From the NCBI GenBank assembly GCA_003116975.1, contig BGKB01000275.1, forward strand, positions 1 to 54,023: a stretch of 54,023 nucleotides of DNA. The letters run 5' to 3'. Under the pieces are notes generated by a model. It searched no databases. It was not told the origin of the DNA and saw nothing but the letters and a program-made list of their open reading frames with translations. Positions 37,350 through 47,400 of this stretch are shown here, one piece after another. This DNA is from Aurantiochytrium sp. KH105. Lineage: Eukaryota > Sar > Bigyra > Thraustochytrida > Thraustochytriidae. How positions within the stretch are numbered: position 1 is the stretch's first letter; each line of letters opens with the position of its first letter. The position numbers were made by a program, and so were the translations under genes.

Positions 37350-38765
37350 TTACTTGCGGTTGGCCTCAACAAAAGACTTCATGCCCTCGAGGTCGCGCGA
37401 GCCGTCAAAGTCGACAATGGCGCTCTCATCGGAACCGCCCTTGGGAATGAACTTGATGGTAGGGAAGCCCTGGACGCTGACAGACTCAACCTCGTTGGCG
37501 GTGGCGTCAAACTTGGCAATGACAACATCCTCGTCGTCCTTGTAGTGCTCACCGAGCTTATCGAAGTCCGGGGCCATCTTCTTGCAGTGACCGCACCAGG
37601 GGGCGTAGTACTTGATGAAGACGTTCTTGTCAGAGTCAAAGGCAACCTCGTCGTGGGTCTTACCCTTGAGGATCCAGACGGGGTTGGAGCGGTCCTCGTC
37701 GGCGGGGTCCTCGGACTTGAGGTCCGGGCTGAGCTTGCCAGCGACGTGCTCATCGACAAAGGACTCGAGCGCGCTCTCGGAGAAGTCACCCTCGAGCTTG
37801 TACTTCTTCATGCTCTCGCCCATGACGACGATGCGAGCAGTGGGGATGTCGCCCGACTGGACGCCAAAGAACTCCATGATACGGTCGTCCTCCTTGGACA
37901 CGGTGACAAAGAGGTAGTCGCCCTTGTGCTTGGCGGCAACGGTGCGAGCGGTGTCAATTTCGGCGGCGTTGGCCTCCTCGGACTCGATGAAGATGAGGCA
38001 GTGCTGCTTGATGCTGCCACCAAAGATCTTTTGCGCGTTCTTCTGCGAGAAGGGCACAACCAGGGGAAGAAGGTTGCCGGAGACGCACTTCTTGACGCTG
38101 TCCTTGGTGATCTCACCCTCGCACTCAACGGCGGCGGGCTCCTTGTCGTTGCCAAAGCTGCGGAAGACGACAACCTTGTCACCGGAGAGGCCGGCGGCGG
38201 TCTTGACAGCGTCCTCGGTGGTGATGCCGTAGAGGGCGTCCTCGTCGGTCTCGGCGGCGGCAAGGAAGGCCTTGGCGGCGTCCGAGTCCTCGGCACCAAA
38301 GGCGCCGAGGACGACAACCTCGGCCTTCTCCTTGAAGGCGGTGAGAGCGGCCTCGTCAGCGATGGTCTCGGCGGGAGGGCCAGTCTTCTTGGACACCCAG
38401 GCGACGATGTCGTCCTTGGTGCGGCCGCCAGTGTACTCGGAGTCCTCGCCGTTGACGAGCCACTTGAGGGTGGGGAAGCCCTGAATGCCGTACTTGCTGG
38501 CGAGGTTCTTGTTCTCGGTGGCGTCGATGGCGACGATGGAGAGGCCGCCCTCGACCTCGACGGACTTGAAGTGCTCGGCCGCCTTTTCGTACTCGGGCTT
38601 GAGCGACTTGCAGTGGCCGCACCACGGGGCGTAGAACTCGGCGAGCACGTACTTGTTCGAGGCCACGTGGGCGTCAAAGTCGTCGTCGGTCAGGTGGACA
38701 ACGGCCTCGCCCATGACCATCGAGGCCAGCGACGCCACCACGAGAGCGACGTACGAGAGCTGCAT
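37350..38765 (-). CDS. Protein disulfide isomerase (PDI, a-b-b'-a' type)
   Basis: The 471-residue protein forms and rearranges disulfides in the ER. Residues 1-19 are a signal peptide. The first thioredoxin domain has APWCGHC (46-52), the second APWCGHC (388-394), both with an intact CGHC site and the cis-Pro segment GFPT downstream. Two non-catalytic domains lie between them (about 130-350). The family is unmistakable, but the protein ends FVEANRK: no KDEL/HDEL-type ER-retention signal is present, and the stop overlaps a sequence that resembles a 5' splice site (CAAGTAAG). Codon bias is the strongest in the window, as expected for an abundant ER protein. It is divergent from the NDOR1 gene. 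Confidence 0.95.
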   Translation of the reverse strand: MQLSYVALVVASLASMVMGEAVVHLTDDDFDAHVASNKYVLAEFYAPWCGHCKSLKPEYEKAAEHFKSVEVEGGLSIVAIDATENKNLASKYGIQGFPTLKWLVNGEDSEYTGGRTKDDIVAWVSKKTGPPAETIADEAALTAFKEKAEVVVLGAFGAEDSDAAKAFLAAAETDEDALYGITTEDAVKTAAGLSGDKVVVFRSFGNDKEPAAVECEGEITKDSVKKCVSGNLLPLVVPFSQKNAQKIFGGSIKQHCLIFIESEEANAAEIDTARTVAAKHKGDYLFVTVSKEDDRIMEFFGVQSGDIPTARIVVMGESMKKYKLEGDFSESALESFVDEHVAGKLSPDLKSEDPADEDRSNPVWILKGKTHDEVAFDSDKNVFIKYYAPWCGHCKKMAPDFDKLGEHYKDDEDVVIAKFDATANEVESVSVQGFPTIKFIPKGGSDESAIVDFDGSRDLEGMKSFVEANRK

Positions 38766-40318
38766 CGTGCTGCTGCTGCTGCTGCTGCTGCTAAACTGTG
38801 TTTCCTTGTACTGGTTTCTCCGTTCCAGGTTTCGGGTCTGCTGCCCGTCTGCCCGGGTTTAGCGCCACCAGCCAGGCCGTTGTCAGTCAGTCTGTCTCAG
38901 AAGCAGAAGAGTCAATCTTGCCAGTCTGGAGCCTTTTATTTCACAGTATAAGAAAAAACGTAAAAAAGAACTTGAAAGGAAAGGGAGAGAAGATCGGGCG
39001 ATCGGCAGCTGGCGATCGATTGATCGACTGCGATCGACCCTCGATCCATCGTTTGTCCTCGCTCCCCCCCGCCTCCTCGTCTCCGCGACGACCCGCGCTG
39101 CGGTGGCCCCGCACGCGCGGACGCGGCAGTTCTCGCCGCCCTCCTTCGCGCGGCAGGCGGGGTCTTGCTCGGCCCCCGGCCTTGGGCCGTACTCCCCTCG
39201 CGAGCCGGTGCGGCTGGCCCCTCTCTCCCTCCCTCTCCCTCTCTCCCTCCCTCCGAGTCCCTCTTTCGCTCGCTCCCGCTCTGCCGTGCCAAGCATGCCA
39301 TTCGGAGGGGAGGGAGAGCGGGCTCGCGCAGCAGTGGCAGCAGCAGCGGCCACTCGCCCTCCGCGGCCACGCTCTCCGCAGCCGCCCGCGCTCTCCGTCG
39401 CCGCGCGAGCCGCGCCGAGCCGAGCGTCGGAGGCCGCGGGCTCGGAGGCGATTCGCCGCCTCGGCGCGTATACGTTGTTGTCTGGCGGGTGCCGTGGCCG
39501 TGGCCATGATGACGGTCATGATGGCGGTCTTCATGGCCAGCACCAACTTGAAGGACGGCCATCGTGATGAGTGAGACCATCATGAAGACCGGATGCGCAG
39601 CAGCAGTGGCAGCAGCAGCTGCAGTGGCAGCTGGCAGCCAGCTGCAGCAGCGGCAGCAGCAGCGGTGCGGCGGCGAGGAAGGGTGCCAGGCGCGTCGAAT
39701 GGATAACGTGGAGGAAAGGCAGAAAAAAGGGGGGTCGAGAAAAATATCTTCTGCGGCGGCGACGGTTGGACTGATAGGACTTGCTAGTAGCAACGGTAGG
39801 ACTCGCACCGCAGACGGCCCGCCGCCCGAGGCAGACGTGATGGACGGACAGCAGTGCCAGTGGCCAGTGGCAGAACAACACCCAGACGCCAGCCAAGGAG
39901 CGCTCCTCGCACGTGCGCGCACACTCCCCGTGACCAGGATGATGATGATCATCATCATCATCAACCCGTGCCGCTGCCGCTCGCCGTGCCGCCACCGCAG
40001 ACCCAACCTTGAAACAGTGACAATGGGTAACTTTGGGCGGGTGGTGCGGACCGCCACGGGACTCGCCTCCAGTCTGGCAACAGTGGCACTCGGGTTGCGC
40101 GGTCTGCCTTGGATCGGCGGGAACCTTCGGAGCGATGAGAAGCTATCGTAAGATGAGAATCTCCGGAGCGACGAGAACCTCCGGAAAACAGGCAGTCAGC
40201 TCCCGCGCCAGTGCCGAGACGCTGTCGTTCGCAGCGGTCGATCGTGCGCGCGCGCGCGAGAGAGAACAGGAATCAAGAAGCCGAACGAACGAAGAGAAGA
40301 CGTCGCGCGAGCGGAAAG
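38766..40318. promoter_or_regulatory. Divergent promoter region between PDI and NDOR1
   Basis: At 1.55 kb this is the largest divergent interval. Features: a GCT run immediately upstream of the PDI start (38770-38792), a GATCGATT tract (about 39005-39035), a CTCCCT pyrimidine array (39222-39255), a GCAGCAGTGGCA-type array (39320-39345 and 39597-39665), an ATC/ATG array (39940-39963) and the GC/GA tract at 40245-40267 just before the NDOR1 start. Long frames here are low-complexity, so no gene is called. Confidence 0.5.
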
Positions 40319-42145
40319 ATGATCGTGCTGTACGGAAGCCAGACAGGTTCCGCGGAAGAGGTCGCGGAGCGCATCGCGCGTGAGGCGTCGAGACGCAACT
40401 TCGGTCCCGAGGTGCCATGCAAGGCGCTCGACGCCTACAAGCGCGAAGACCTGGTCGCGGAGAAGCTCGTCATCTTTGTGGTGGCCACTACGGGCGATGG
40501 AGATCCCCCAGACAATATGCGGCAGTTCTGGCGATTCTTGCTGCGCAAAGGCCTGCCGTCCGACGTGCTCGCGCAGCTGCAATTTGTCGTCTTTGGTTGC
40601 GGCGACTCGAGCTACGCAAAGTACAATGTGATGGCGCGCATGCTGCGCAATCGACTTTTGCAGCTTGGCGCAAAAGAGATTGCAGATCGCGGATTCGCCG
40701 ACGACCAAAGTCAGCACGGGCTCGAAGGGGATCTCGACGCCTGGTTGCCTCTCATGTGGACCCAAGTCCTCCAGCACTACCCCCTGCCCCCAGACTTTGT
40801 GATTGACGATGCCCCACGTCTTTTTGCCCCACGCAATGAGAAGATTCGCACGGTGGAAGCCAGGACAACCTCCGAGAACGGCCGCCCTGACGAAAAGGGG
40901 GACGATGCAAACGTTGATGCAACGTGGAGCGCTTGGGCCACATCGGCCGCGTCCCGCGCACCCTTTGGTACATACAGTGCCAAGCCGTTCGAGGCGTCTC
41001 TCGTGTGCAATGATCGCATCACGGCTGCAGACTGGGAGCAGGACGTGCGTCACATTGAGCTTGCCTTTGAGGAGGAGCTTCCGTACGAAGCAGGCGACAT
41101 TGCCGTCGTGTATCCTGAGAACGAAGTCGACGAGGTCCGTCTCGCGCGTCTTCTGCAGAAAATGGATCTTCCTCGCTTGGACACGATACTTGAGCTCGAT
41201 GTGGCTCATGTACCGCGCCAGGTGAGTATGCGCCACCTCTTGCGTCGATACCTGGACGTTCTCGGCACGCCACGCCGACGATTTTTCGAGGCACTCATGT
41301 TCTTTGCTGGGGATGAGGAGGAAAAGGAAAAATGCGAGGAGCTCAGCTCACGCGAAGGCAACGATCTTTTCCACGCGTATTGCAAGAAGGAACGTAAATC
41401 CTATCTCGAGGTGTTGGAGGAGTTCGCCTCGGTCAAGGTCCCTTTGGAGTACCTTGTCGATATGATTCCTCTTTTGCAGCCGCGCGAGTATAGTATAAGC
41501 TCTGCGCCGCGCGCACACGGACGCAAGCGATTGCAACTAACAGTTGCTATGTTGGCTTTTGTTACGCCGTGGGGACGCAACGTGCAGGGTGTAGCTTCCC
41601 GCTGGTGGGCGGGCATGGCGCCGCAGCACCGTCTTCTTTGCCAAATTAAAAAGGGCACACTCCGTCTGCCTGAGGCTCCAGAGACCCCACTTATTCTTGT
41701 AGGTCCCGGAACTGGCGTGGCCCCAATGCGCGCGCTTATTCACGAGCGCCAGCAAGAGAACGTTCACTTGTATTTTGGTTGCCGCTCCAAGACCAAGGAT
41801 GACTACTATCGAGACGAGTGGAACGCTATGCTGGAGGCCAAAAAGCTAGGATCTGTTCGCACCGCATACTCGCGCGACGACCCTCGTAGAAAGGTGTACG
41901 TGCAAAGACTGGTGCGTGATGATGGAGCCAAGATCGCCGATCTGCTGTTGCAGCAGGAGGGCGTGTTGTACATTTCGGGCTCGGCGAAACAGATGCCAAC
42001 GGATGTCAAGGAAGCCGTGCAAGACGCCATCGCTGCAAGTTTGGGTCAAGAGGGTCTCGACGCAGACGCGGCCAAGGTCCAAGCTTCGCGCGTTGTGCAG
42101 GTGCTCCAGCGGAAGAACCGATTCAAGATTGAAGCATGGAGCTAA
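40319..42145 (+). CDS. TAH18: NADPH-dependent diflavin oxidoreductase (NDOR1/Tah18)
   Basis: The 608-residue protein matches NDOR1/Tah18, which passes electrons from NADPH through FAD and FMN to Dre2/CIAPIN1 for cytosolic iron-sulfur protein assembly. Flavodoxin domain: YGSQTGSAEE (5-14), ATTGDGDPPDN and FGCGDSSYAKYN. FAD domain: REYSISSAP (389-397) with the R-x-Y-S-x-x-S motif, and GVASRWW. NADPH domain: VGPGTGVAPMRA (461-472) and YFGCRSK (485-491). It ends with an aromatic Trp one residue before the C-terminus, as in the family. The start is placed at MIVLYGSQTG, which begins the FMN domain at the usual place; the open frame further upstream adds only Arg-rich residues. It is preceded by a GC/GA dinucleotide tract. 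Confidence 0.93.
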   Translation: MIVLYGSQTGSAEEVAERIAREASRRNFGPEVPCKALDAYKREDLVAEKLVIFVVATTGDGDPPDNMRQFWRFLLRKGLPSDVLAQLQFVVFGCGDSSYAKYNVMARMLRNRLLQLGAKEIADRGFADDQSQHGLEGDLDAWLPLMWTQVLQHYPLPPDFVIDDAPRLFAPRNEKIRTVEARTTSENGRPDEKGDDANVDATWSAWATSAASRAPFGTYSAKPFEASLVCNDRITAADWEQDVRHIELAFEEELPYEAGDIAVVYPENEVDEVRLARLLQKMDLPRLDTILELDVAHVPRQVSMRHLLRRYLDVLGTPRRRFFEALMFFAGDEEEKEKCEELSSREGNDLFHAYCKKERKSYLEVLEEFASVKVPLEYLVDMIPLLQPREYSISSAPRAHGRKRLQLTVAMLAFVTPWGRNVQGVASRWWAGMAPQHRLLCQIKKGTLRLPEAPETPLILVGPGTGVAPMRALIHERQQENVHLYFGCRSKTKDDYYRDEWNAMLEAKKLGSVRTAYSRDDPRRKVYVQRLVRDDGAKIADLLLQQEGVLYISGSAKQMPTDVKEAVQDAIAASLGQEGLDADAAKVQASRVVQVLQRKNRFKIEAWS

Positions 42146-42299
42146 GTCGTCAAGCTAGTTTAGATCTGTGAACAAAAAAACTAATAGTGACCTCGAGTTT
42201 CGGGTCAAGTCACTCTCGACAACAAGGCTACCGAACTCGAAGACTCTCTCTCTCTTTCTCTCTCCTTTTCTCTCGTATTCTCTCTTGTGCTCGTCCAAA

Positions 42300-42509
42300 A
42301 TGGCAACATATACTTCCCCGTCTGTGTCCCGCTCAGATCGATCTGAAAAACGCACACCCGCAACCTTTGCAACAAATACGAAACCAATCCAAGAGGAGTT
42401 GCGGGAGCCGCAGCAGACGAGGTCTTACACCACTGCCAGCCGCTTGCTCGCGCGCTCGCTCACGCGCTTGGGTTGGTCGCTCGACCGTGGCCTTGACTCG
42501 CTCCTTTGA
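42300..42509 (+). CDS. Upstream ORF of the amidase gene
   Basis: A 69-codon ORF whose ATG (CAAAATGG) has A at -3 and G at +4 and whose TGA (42507-42509) ends just 2 bp before the amidase ATG. The peptide is Ser/Thr/Arg-rich and ends with LLARSLTRLGWSLDRGLDSLL-like amphipathic sequence; no family is visible. Position and strong context suggest a regulatory upstream ORF or a second small product. It could also be simply 5' UTR if transcription starts downstream. Confidence 0.4.
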   Translation: MATYTSPSVSRSDRSEKRTPATFATNTKPIQEELREPQQTRSYTTASRLLARSLTRLGWSLDRGLDSLL

Positions 42510-42511
42510 CC

Positions 42512-44287
42512 ATGGTCAAGCTGTCGCGGGAGCAGCGGACTGGACGAGATGCGAAACTTCAAGCTCGCGAGGACCAACGCAGCGAGCTCGATGCCTACGT
42601 CAAGGCACGCCCCGAGCTTGTCATGACGATTGACGAACAACGCGAGCTCTTGCACCTTCGCGCCGTGCAAGTTGTGGATCGCATCAAAAGCGGCAAGCTG
42701 AGCGCCGAAAAGGTCATGGTATGCATGTGTCTTCTCGCACGACGCGCGGGCCAGGAGCTAGCCGCCACGACGGAGGAGCTCTTCATGCGGGCCATAGCGT
42801 CCGCGCGTGCCGCAGACGAGAAACTCGCACGAGAAGGCGAAGCTGCGTGTGGGCCGCTGCACGGACTGCCGATCTCCATTAAAGATCACATTGATGTCGA
42901 GGGCGCCGACTCGACAGCTGGAATCTTTTCCCGCATCCAAGCCCCGCGCGAGCGCAACGCCCCTCTGGTGCAGGCCTTGGTGGATGCCGGCGCCATCATT
43001 TTTGTCAAGAGCAATGTTCCGCTCAGTCTCATGCTTCCAGAGAGCATGAACGATTTGTGGGGCCGCGCCCTCAATCCGTGGAATCGAGAGCGCACTCCCG
43101 GGGGCTCTTCGGGCGGCGAAGGTGCTCTTATCGCGTGTGGCGCAAGTTTCGTCGGTTTGGGAACAGACATTGGTGGCTCCGTGCGTATCCCCTCGCATTT
43201 CTGTGGACTTGCTGGTTTTAAACCGACCCCGAAACGCCTATCCCAGGCAGGCTTTAGCGCCCCGCAACGAGATCGGCGCAACGGCCAGCAGCTAATCTTG
43301 TCCTCGCCAGGCCCCATGGCCCGCAACGTGGAAGACCTCGAGGCCGTCATGCGCGTCCTCTGCGCACAACAGTCCCCCATGTATGACCTCGATCCGATGC
43401 TTCCCCCCGTACCCTTTCGCGCGCTCCGCGCACCTCGGAGCCTGCCTCGACTTCGCATCGGCGTCATTGCGTCTGATGAGTGGTTCAACGTGTCTGCTGG
43501 CTGCGCCCGAGCCCTCGAGGAGACTCGGGCCGTGCTTCAAGATCTTGGCCATGAACTCGTACCCTTTGTCGTCCCAGGCAAGTGGAAATTCGTCGAACTC
43601 TACATGGGGTCCATGGCTGCAGAGGGCGGCCTGCGCAATATGAAGAGCGGCCTGGATGGGACACCCTTTCTTGATGAGTACAAGGAACTGGAAATGATTG
43701 CAAACGCTCCGACGTGGCTTCGTAAAGCTGTGGCGCCGGTCTTGCGGCGCGCCGGAGAACCTCGTAAGGCTTTTGGTTTTGAGATTAGTCGTCGGCGCAC
43801 CGTCATGGAGTATTGGGAGCTCACAAAGGAAGTGGAAAAGTACCGTGCAGACTTTTGCGCACTCATGAAGGACCAAGGCGTCGACGCGCTCATATGTCCT
43901 GGCGGGGCTCTCCCTGCGCTTCCGCATGGCGTCTCGAAAAAGCTTGCCGTGACCGCCTCGCTGACGTATCTTTTCAATCTGCTGCATCTCCCGGCAGGTA
44001 CTGTTCCCGTGACCACAGTTCGCGACGACGAAGAGAAGTTTGCGCACGTTGACATTCAAGATGAGTGGCAACAGATTGCTACCGCCACGCTCAAGGGCAG
44101 CGCTGGACTCCCGGCGGGCGTCCAGGTGGTCACACTGCCCTTTCAGGATGAACTTTGTCTCGAGATCATGCGCGAGATCAACGAAAACCTGCAGATTGAC
44201 CAGCCTTATCCCTTTATCATCGACGGTGACGGCCGCGGTGCTGGTGATACTCTTGGAGGGTCTCGCGAAGTCGACGACGAAAAGTAG
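42512..44287 (+). CDS. Amidase-signature hydrolase, FAAH-type
   Basis: The 591-residue protein belongs to the amidase-signature family and is closest in layout to fatty-acid amide hydrolase. The Ser-cisSer-Lys triad is Lys124 (LPISIKDH), Ser199 (TPGGSSGGEGAL) and Ser223 (GTDIGGSVRIP). The spacing of 75 and 24 residues equals that of rat FAAH (K142, S217, S241). FAAH hydrolyses fatty-acid amides such as N-acylethanolamines; the substrate of this enzyme cannot be fixed from sequence. There is no clear N-terminal transmembrane helix, unlike animal FAAH1. The start ATG at 42512 sits in a strong context (GACCATGG). It is preceded by an upstream ORF and converges with the CEP70-like gene. Confidence 0.92.
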   Translation: MVKLSREQRTGRDAKLQAREDQRSELDAYVKARPELVMTIDEQRELLHLRAVQVVDRIKSGKLSAEKVMVCMCLLARRAGQELAATTEELFMRAIASARAADEKLAREGEAACGPLHGLPISIKDHIDVEGADSTAGIFSRIQAPRERNAPLVQALVDAGAIIFVKSNVPLSLMLPESMNDLWGRALNPWNRERTPGGSSGGEGALIACGASFVGLGTDIGGSVRIPSHFCGLAGFKPTPKRLSQAGFSAPQRDRRNGQQLILSSPGPMARNVEDLEAVMRVLCAQQSPMYDLDPMLPPVPFRALRAPRSLPRLRIGVIASDEWFNVSAGCARALEETRAVLQDLGHELVPFVVPGKWKFVELYMGSMAAEGGLRNMKSGLDGTPFLDEYKELEMIANAPTWLRKAVAPVLRRAGEPRKAFGFEISRRRTVMEYWELTKEVEKYRADFCALMKDQGVDALICPGGALPALPHGVSKKLAVTASLTYLFNLLHLPAGTVPVTTVRDDEEKFAHVDIQDEWQQIATATLKGSAGLPAGVQVVTLPFQDELCLEIMREINENLQIDQPYPFIIDGDGRGAGDTLGGSREVDDEK

Positions 44288-44480
44288 ATTTAAAGCTCCA
44301 ATGTTTGCACATCACCGCGAGAGCCATTTTTGTTTATTTTCTTATGAATCTACAATCATAGTGTTTGTGCTTGTGCTGATAGCGAGGAAAACCAAAAAGC
44401 AAGCAAGGCCTCGCGTAATCAAGTCCCTCTCTTTTCTCTTTGTAAACACCAATCCTACCGTGGCCCTCTACTTGCTTATT

Positions 44481-47400
44481 TTAGTCCAAAAAGTGATGGT
44501 GCTCCTCTTGTGGGCTTGCGTCGTCGTCGCGCACAACGGCGAGCGCGTTGTTGGTAGCGGATGCTTGATGAGTGGCGTCGTCGTCTCTGTCATCGTCGTC
44601 ATCCCCATCCTCCCAGCGAGGCAAACGCAAGTCTACTGCAAAGTCGACCTTTGAGGCTGACGCGGCCCCGTCACTCTTGTCATCGACTGCTTTGGGCTCT
44701 GGATCGTCCTGATCGCCAGATGAAGAACGCGCGACAGGACCCATGCTAAGGTCCTGCAGCTTTGCAAGACAAGCGTGAACGGAGGCATTCGAGCCAAGAC
44801 CAACCGTGGGACGCAAGACTTGCATGAAGTTTCGCATCTCGTTGGTATACACGTAGAGCTCGTTCATCTTTGGGATGACACCTTCAACGGACCGTAGCTC
44901 AAAAAGCTGCTGGAAGTGGGCGACACAACGAGACACCAGGGCGTCCGGGTTGTTTGCGAGAAAGTCGTCTGCCGCGCGAAAGGCAGTCTGGTGATCCATC
45001 ATGCCGCGTTCAAGAGAGACGAGATCGCGCACGGCCTGCACAATTTGTGCGTTGTTCAGGTCGCAAGACTGGCGTGTACGGTGTGGATTGCCCGAAGGCA
45101 AGGCCATGGAGGGCGCACGGGAAAGCTCGTGCAATAAGTCTTCGCGAAACTCGCGCCACACTGTGACCGTGCGCACGTCGTTGACCCAGCGCTTGAGCTG
45201 CGGCAAAATGGCTTGCAGCGATGCGGACGTTGGGTTTGCCACGGACGGGTCTTGCGCAGTCTCGCGCAAGAGGTCATCGCCATGAAGAAGGACAAAGCCC
45301 GAAATGTCCTTGGCGAAACGCTCGAGGCGCGGCATGGCGCGGACGACCCAGCACATTTTCTGCAGAGCAGGCACGATGAGATCGACATCAGCGAGCTCGA
45401 GGATGCGACAAATTTCCTGCAAAATCTCGTGCGCTGCCGTCTTGGGCAGCGCTGTCAGGCGCGAAAGACCAAGGCGGTGATTGAGTTTGTCGCGACGAAT
45501 GAGCTCGGCAGTGCTGGTACGGCGACGATTGTCTGAGGCCTCGGCAAGTGCGCGCTTGGCCATAAGCTCGACGCGATCGCGTGGAGAAAGGTGGTCGCCG
45601 TCCGCTTGAGACCGACGGGTGTCTCCGTTTCCAGCACCGCCGCGAGAAGGCCGCGCGACGAAGATGTTGTTGCGACGAGCCTCGTCGATTTCGGATTCTT
45701 CAAGAGCCTCGACGGCGCTTTGCACTTGTGCCTCGAGCTTTGTAATGCGACGCTGTGCTGCTTTCCAGTCCCGCATTGTTGGCCGCGAGGCGAGCTCAAG
45801 TTTAAGATTTTCGACGTGATCTGCGGCGCGCTGCTCGGCGCGGCGTGCCTCGGCAAGCTGGCCCTCCAGCTTGCTAAGCTTGGCAATGATGGCCCGCTCG
45901 CGGCGGTCCATGGCCTCGCGCGAGACTCTCTGGTCCGCCTCGACATCGCGCGCCTTGCGCAGGAGCGAGCGTTCGATCTCGTCGAGCGATGACGCGCGGC
46001 TCCCGTTGAGTTCATTCTCGCGGTCTTCAAGAGCGTGGTTGAGACGGCGCACCTCTGCGTTGAGAAGATCGCGCTCCTCGTGGAGTTCGCGGCGCTCCGT
46101 CTCAAAGGCCTCGACGATGTCAAGCAGTTTCTGATCTGTTTGCGATGCGGCGCGCGGGTCACGTTTCGCTACGTCGCGAAAGACGGCACGTGTACGCTCG
46201 CGTTGCGTCGCCGTGTGGCGCGCCTCGGTGGCGAGCTTTTTGTGCATGCGTTCCATTTCCCCTTCTTTGGCGCGAACGCGGTGTTCTGACAGGGAGAGTT
46301 TTTGCTGCAGGGCAGCATTTTCGCGCTGCAGGGCTCGAACCTGCTCGGCGTCGCCGCGATGCGTAGCCGACTGCTTGTCTTGGGCCTCGCGGACCTCGGC
46401 TTGGGCACCTTTGAGACGCTCCTGAAGTCGCGCTACCTCGCGTCGAGACTGCTCTAGCTTGCTGTACAATTCCTCGTCAGTGCGCTTGCTGGAGGACTCT
46501 TCCATGGTGAGCTCTTCGATCATTTCGCCTCGCCGATGGTATTGCGCGAGGATGCTACGTAGCTGCGATAGCATGGCCCCAGGCTCGGGGCCGCCAACGT
46601 CGCGCATATTGATGGCGCCGAAGCCGGCCTGCTGCAGAGCACGATTCATGCGTTCCCAAATGTCATCTTCGGCCATCCTCTCGTCAAGAGCGCTCAGTCC
46701 GAGGCCCTGTTCGCCCGGCATGGCATCGTCGCGTCCCAAGGGAGAGCGTCGTCCACCAGGGGGGGATCTCGATGCAATGGTTTTTGAAGGCGATTGCCTC
46801 CCGCCGCCGAGAAGAGTATCCATTTCTGCTTGAGATTCGCTGCCGTTGTCGCTACGCGGAGGACCACGCGCGTTGAACCGAGCATCGTTGTCAATGTGGT
46901 CGTGGCTGTTGTCAATGCCGACATGGTGATCGTCTTCGTGGTGGTGGTGGTCGTCGTGCACGTCATCGTCATCCATGTCGTCATGGGAAGATGACGTCTG
47001 AAGCAGCTTGTCGAGGCGCTGCATTCTGGCCTCTAGGCTTGCCTTAGTTTCTGAAAGGTCAACGCCTGGATTTTGTTGCGTTTGACTGGTGTCCATATCG
47101 CGGCTCGCGTTGGCTTCATCCTCGAGAAGGGCTTCGAGTCGCTTGAGGCGCGCTTCGAGACTCGTGTTGAGACTCGGAGGCTCGAGGTCGCTCGTCGCGT
47201 GTGTGTGGCCAGAGAACTCATCGTTGTCGTCGACATCGTCGTCGATGATTTCATCGCCGTTTTCATCGTCGATTGCGTCGTGGTCATGATCAGCGACGAG
47301 GTCGTCGGCTGCACTATCGTCGTCTTCACGTAGAAGGTGTGCAAAGTCGATGCCCGCTTCTCCTTCGTCTTGGTCGATTTGTTGTTTGTCGTCTTCATTG

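Noticed and set aside
37545..38951. 468-codon plus-strand ORF opposite PDI
   Set aside because: It is antisense to an unmistakable PDI gene. Its Leu/Val/Gly-rich translation reflects the strong codon bias of PDI and shows no family motif.
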